Origin: Methanobacteriota archaeon | GTDB lineage: Archaea > Halobacteriota > Methanocellia > Methanocellales > Methanocellaceae | Length of the DNA stretch: 7,256 nt | NCBI GenBank assembly: GCA_023436075.1 | Contig: JAEZKS010000108.1 | Location: 1-7,256, forward strand | Reading direction: 5' to 3' | Part shown: piece by piece, positions 6,230 through 7,256 of the stretch | How positions within the stretch are numbered: position 1 is the stretch's first letter | Layout: the number at the start of each line of letters is the position of its first letter | Translations under genes and position numbers: made by a program | The notes under the pieces: model-generated | Databases searched by the model: none | What the model saw: only the letters and a program-made list of their open reading frames with translations | Told to the model about the DNA's origin: nothing

Positions 6230-6246
6230 ATGGTTATATCCATATG
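6227..6246. promoter_or_regulatory. Inverted repeat over the zinc-ribbon start, possible operator
   Basis: CATATGG (6227-6233) and CCATATG (6240-6246) are a perfect 7-base inverted repeat around TTATAT, whose inner four bases are also self-complementary, giving 18 of 20 symmetric positions. One arm contains the zinc-ribbon start codon, and the element lies just downstream of that gene's expected TATA box, where a bound dimer would block transcription. It could instead form a weak hairpin at the mRNA start. No regulator is shown to bind it. Confidence 0.4.
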
Positions 6247-6255
6247 GTTTAAGGG

Positions 6256-6282
6256 CATAAATATTATTCGGTGACTTATATT
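6256..6282. promoter_or_regulatory. TATA-like boxes in the zinc-ribbon / phosphoglucose isomerase divergent gap
   Basis: CATAAATATT (6256-6265) suits the minus-strand zinc-ribbon gene, with its centre about 30 bases from the ATG. CTTATATT (6275-6282) suits the plus-strand isomerase, about 36 bases from the ATG at 6315, predicting a leader of about ten bases. The two boxes are only about 20 bases apart, so factor binding for the two genes may interfere. Based on archaeal promoter spacing. Confidence 0.45.
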
Positions 6283-6314
6283 CGCCCCGGTCGCCGCAAT
6301 GTATCAAAAATTAT

Positions 6315-7118
6315 ATGGAGAAACCCAGTTATTATATAATTGAGGAACTTCGCATCATGGACCGATCGCTGGAATTTGGCGGCAAACGTGTCGATCCTGA
6401 CGTACGCAGGCTCAGCGACATGCGGGAGGTCGTCTGCGACATCGACTGGCTGAAAACCGCCCCTGACACGGACCTGTATTACATGTACCGGGACCTGGCC
6501 ATGAGCCGGCAGGACCGGTCGATCATTCTGGATCACGCGTTGAGATATGACATTACAGTGATCCCGCCGGGCCGGCTGGGCGACGAGTATGTCAAGACTG
6601 CCGGACACTACCACCCGGAGATCGATGCTACCGGACAGACCTACCCGGAAGTCTATGAGGTGCTGCACGGCACGGCTCACTACCTGCTGCAGCGCTGCGA
6701 CGGAGGTCGCATTTCCGACGTGGCGCTGGTCGTGGCACACGAGGGCGACAAAGTGCTGATACCGCCCAATTACGGGCATGTCACTATCAACCCGTCCAAC
6801 CAGGAGCTCAAGATGGCCAACTGGGTGTCCCGCCAGTTCTCGTCGATCTACGAGCCGTACAGGAAGTGCGGCGGCGCAGCCTATTTCGAGCTTGCCGGCG
6901 GCAAGTTCGCCCGCAACTGCCGCTGCGACAGCCCTCCGGAGCTTCGATTCCTCAAGCCGACGAACGCCGGCAAGGTCGGACTCCGGAAAGGCATGGAGAT
7001 GTACGGGCTGGTTCGCGACATCGACAAACTCGAGTTTCTCAACTCTCCCATGGACTACAAATGGCTGTGGGACGAGGTGATGAGCGACAAGAACAGCATC
7101 GAGGCGCCCCGGCAATAG
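6315..7118 (+). CDS. pgiA: Cupin-type glucose-6-phosphate isomerase (archaeal)
   Basis: A 267-aa enzyme interconverting glucose-6-phosphate and fructose-6-phosphate in glycolysis and gluconeogenesis; in a methanogen this mostly serves sugar synthesis and storage. It belongs to the metal-dependent cupin family (GPI domain), unrelated to the classic bacterial enzyme. VRRLSDM (30-36) matches the same segment of the Pyrococcus furiosus enzyme. Metal ligands by alignment from memory are His98, His100 and Glu112 in TAGHYHPEIDATGQTYPEVY, plus His155 in PPNYGHVTIN. It is longer than the Pyrococcus enzyme (about 190 aa), with a TGQTY insertion between His100 and Glu112 and an extension from about residue 180 (CGGAAYFEL, ELRFLKP, KLEFLNSP) that I believe is common in methanogen homologues. 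Three cysteines (185, 202, 204) lie in the extension. An internal ATG (6357, residue 15) preceded by GAGG is a possible alternative start. The stop lies four bases from the convergent neighbour's stop. Confidence 0.93.
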   Translation: MEKPSYYIIEELRIMDRSLEFGGKRVDPDVRRLSDMREVVCDIDWLKTAPDTDLYYMYRDLAMSRQDRSIILDHALRYDITVIPPGRLGDEYVKTAGHYHPEIDATGQTYPEVYEVLHGTAHYLLQRCDGGRISDVALVVAHEGDKVLIPPNYGHVTINPSNQELKMANWVSRQFSSIYEPYRKCGGAAYFELAGGKFARNCRCDSPPELRFLKPTNAGKVGLRKGMEMYGLVRDIDKLEFLNSPMDYKWLWDEVMSDKNSIEAPRQ

Positions 7119-7122
7119 CCGG

Positions 7123-7256
7123 TCACTGGCTCGGCGCCAGATATCCATTCAGCGTACCGGCGACCTTTTCTTTATATTCTTCTCGTATGGAGTACCGGAC
7201 GCTGCCGCCGGCCGCGCTCTCTTTCACGACAAAGCCCTTTTTCACCAGCTCCCTCA
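7123..7256 (-). CDS. Probable winged-helix transcriptional regulator, C-terminal 43 residues only
   Basis: The frame is open from the right edge to a TGA at 7125-7123, giving 43 complete codons. The residues read RELVKKGFVVKE, then a Gly-Gly turn, then SVRYSIREEYKEKVAGTL. This is the end of a recognition helix, the two strands and loop of a wing, and a following helix, as in winged helix-turn-helix DNA-binding proteins of the ArsR/MarR-like kind found in many archaea. The rest of the protein, including its start and any effector domain, lies outside the window. It converges on the isomerase gene with four bases between the two stop codons, so the transcripts may overlap. Whether it regulates the isomerase cannot be told. 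The assignment rests on a short stretch. Confidence 0.6.
   Translation of the reverse strand, partial: RELVKKGFVVKESAAGGSVRYSIREEYKEKVAGTLNGYLAPSQ

Noticed and set aside
6230..6307. TTG-started 72-aa version of the zinc-ribbon protein
   Set aside because: The extra residues have no domain character, and the DNA there holds the TATA-like boxes of both divergent genes; the ATG at 6229 fits promoter spacing better.
6276..7148. 290-codon minus-strand open frame
   Set aside because: It is the antisense shadow of the phosphoglucose isomerase, whose motifs are unmistakable. The minus-strand product is a Val/His/Arg-rich artefact of codon bias.
1..7256. CRISPR array, tRNA, rRNA or transposase
   Set aside because: I looked for regularly spaced direct repeats, cloverleaf-like segments, terminal inverted repeats and transposase motifs and saw none.

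Overview
The window looks archaeal, most likely from a methanogen related to Methanocella (a lineage near the base of the class II methanogens and haloarchaea). The evidence is a cupin-type archaeal phosphoglucose isomerase, AT-rich TATA-like boxes placed so that transcripts would be leaderless or nearly so, archaeal-style Shine-Dalgarno sites, and a long operon of single-pass surface proteins that resemble haloarchaeal pilus-locus families. GC content is roughly in the low to middle fifties. The genus is inference only; no rRNA or other marker is present.

Positions 1-5491, about three quarters of the window, are one minus-strand operon of five tightly packed genes read right to left: 158 aa, 199 aa, 154 aa, 364 aa, and a very large protein of at least 965 codons that runs off the left edge. 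Neighbouring genes overlap by 1 to 29 bases. Every protein has a short, mostly acidic N-terminal tail, one hydrophobic helix, and an ectodomain with cysteines and N-glycosylation sequons. This is the layout of archaeal type IV pilin-like and pilus-accessory proteins. From memory, the 158-aa, 364-aa and giant proteins resemble the haloarchaeal families DUF7311, DUF7284 and DUF7286, which sit beside pilus/secretion ATPases. No ATPase or TadC-like membrane platform is inside the window, so the motor would lie beyond the left edge or elsewhere in the genome.

A divergent gene at 5555-6019 (+) shares a 63-bp promoter region with the operon. It encodes a coiled coil followed by two membrane helices and may be the counterpart of haloarchaeal DUF7310, making it a likely cytoplasmic-face partner of the same system.

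Positions 6020-7256 are a separate neighbourhood. A 46-aa rubredoxin-like zinc-ribbon gene (-) and the 267-aa phosphoglucose isomerase gene (+) diverge from an 85-bp promoter region. An inverted repeat, CATATGG-N6-CCATATG, lies over the zinc-ribbon start codon. The isomerase interconverts glucose-6-phosphate and fructose-6-phosphate and converges on the C-terminal end of a probable winged-helix regulator at the right edge, leaving only four bases between their stop codons.

The main candidate for new biology is the giant surface protein with its four small membrane-anchored partners: a probable pilus-like or secretion-related surface assembly whose components are still mostly domains of unknown function. 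I see no tRNA, rRNA, CRISPR array, insertion sequence or prophage signal.
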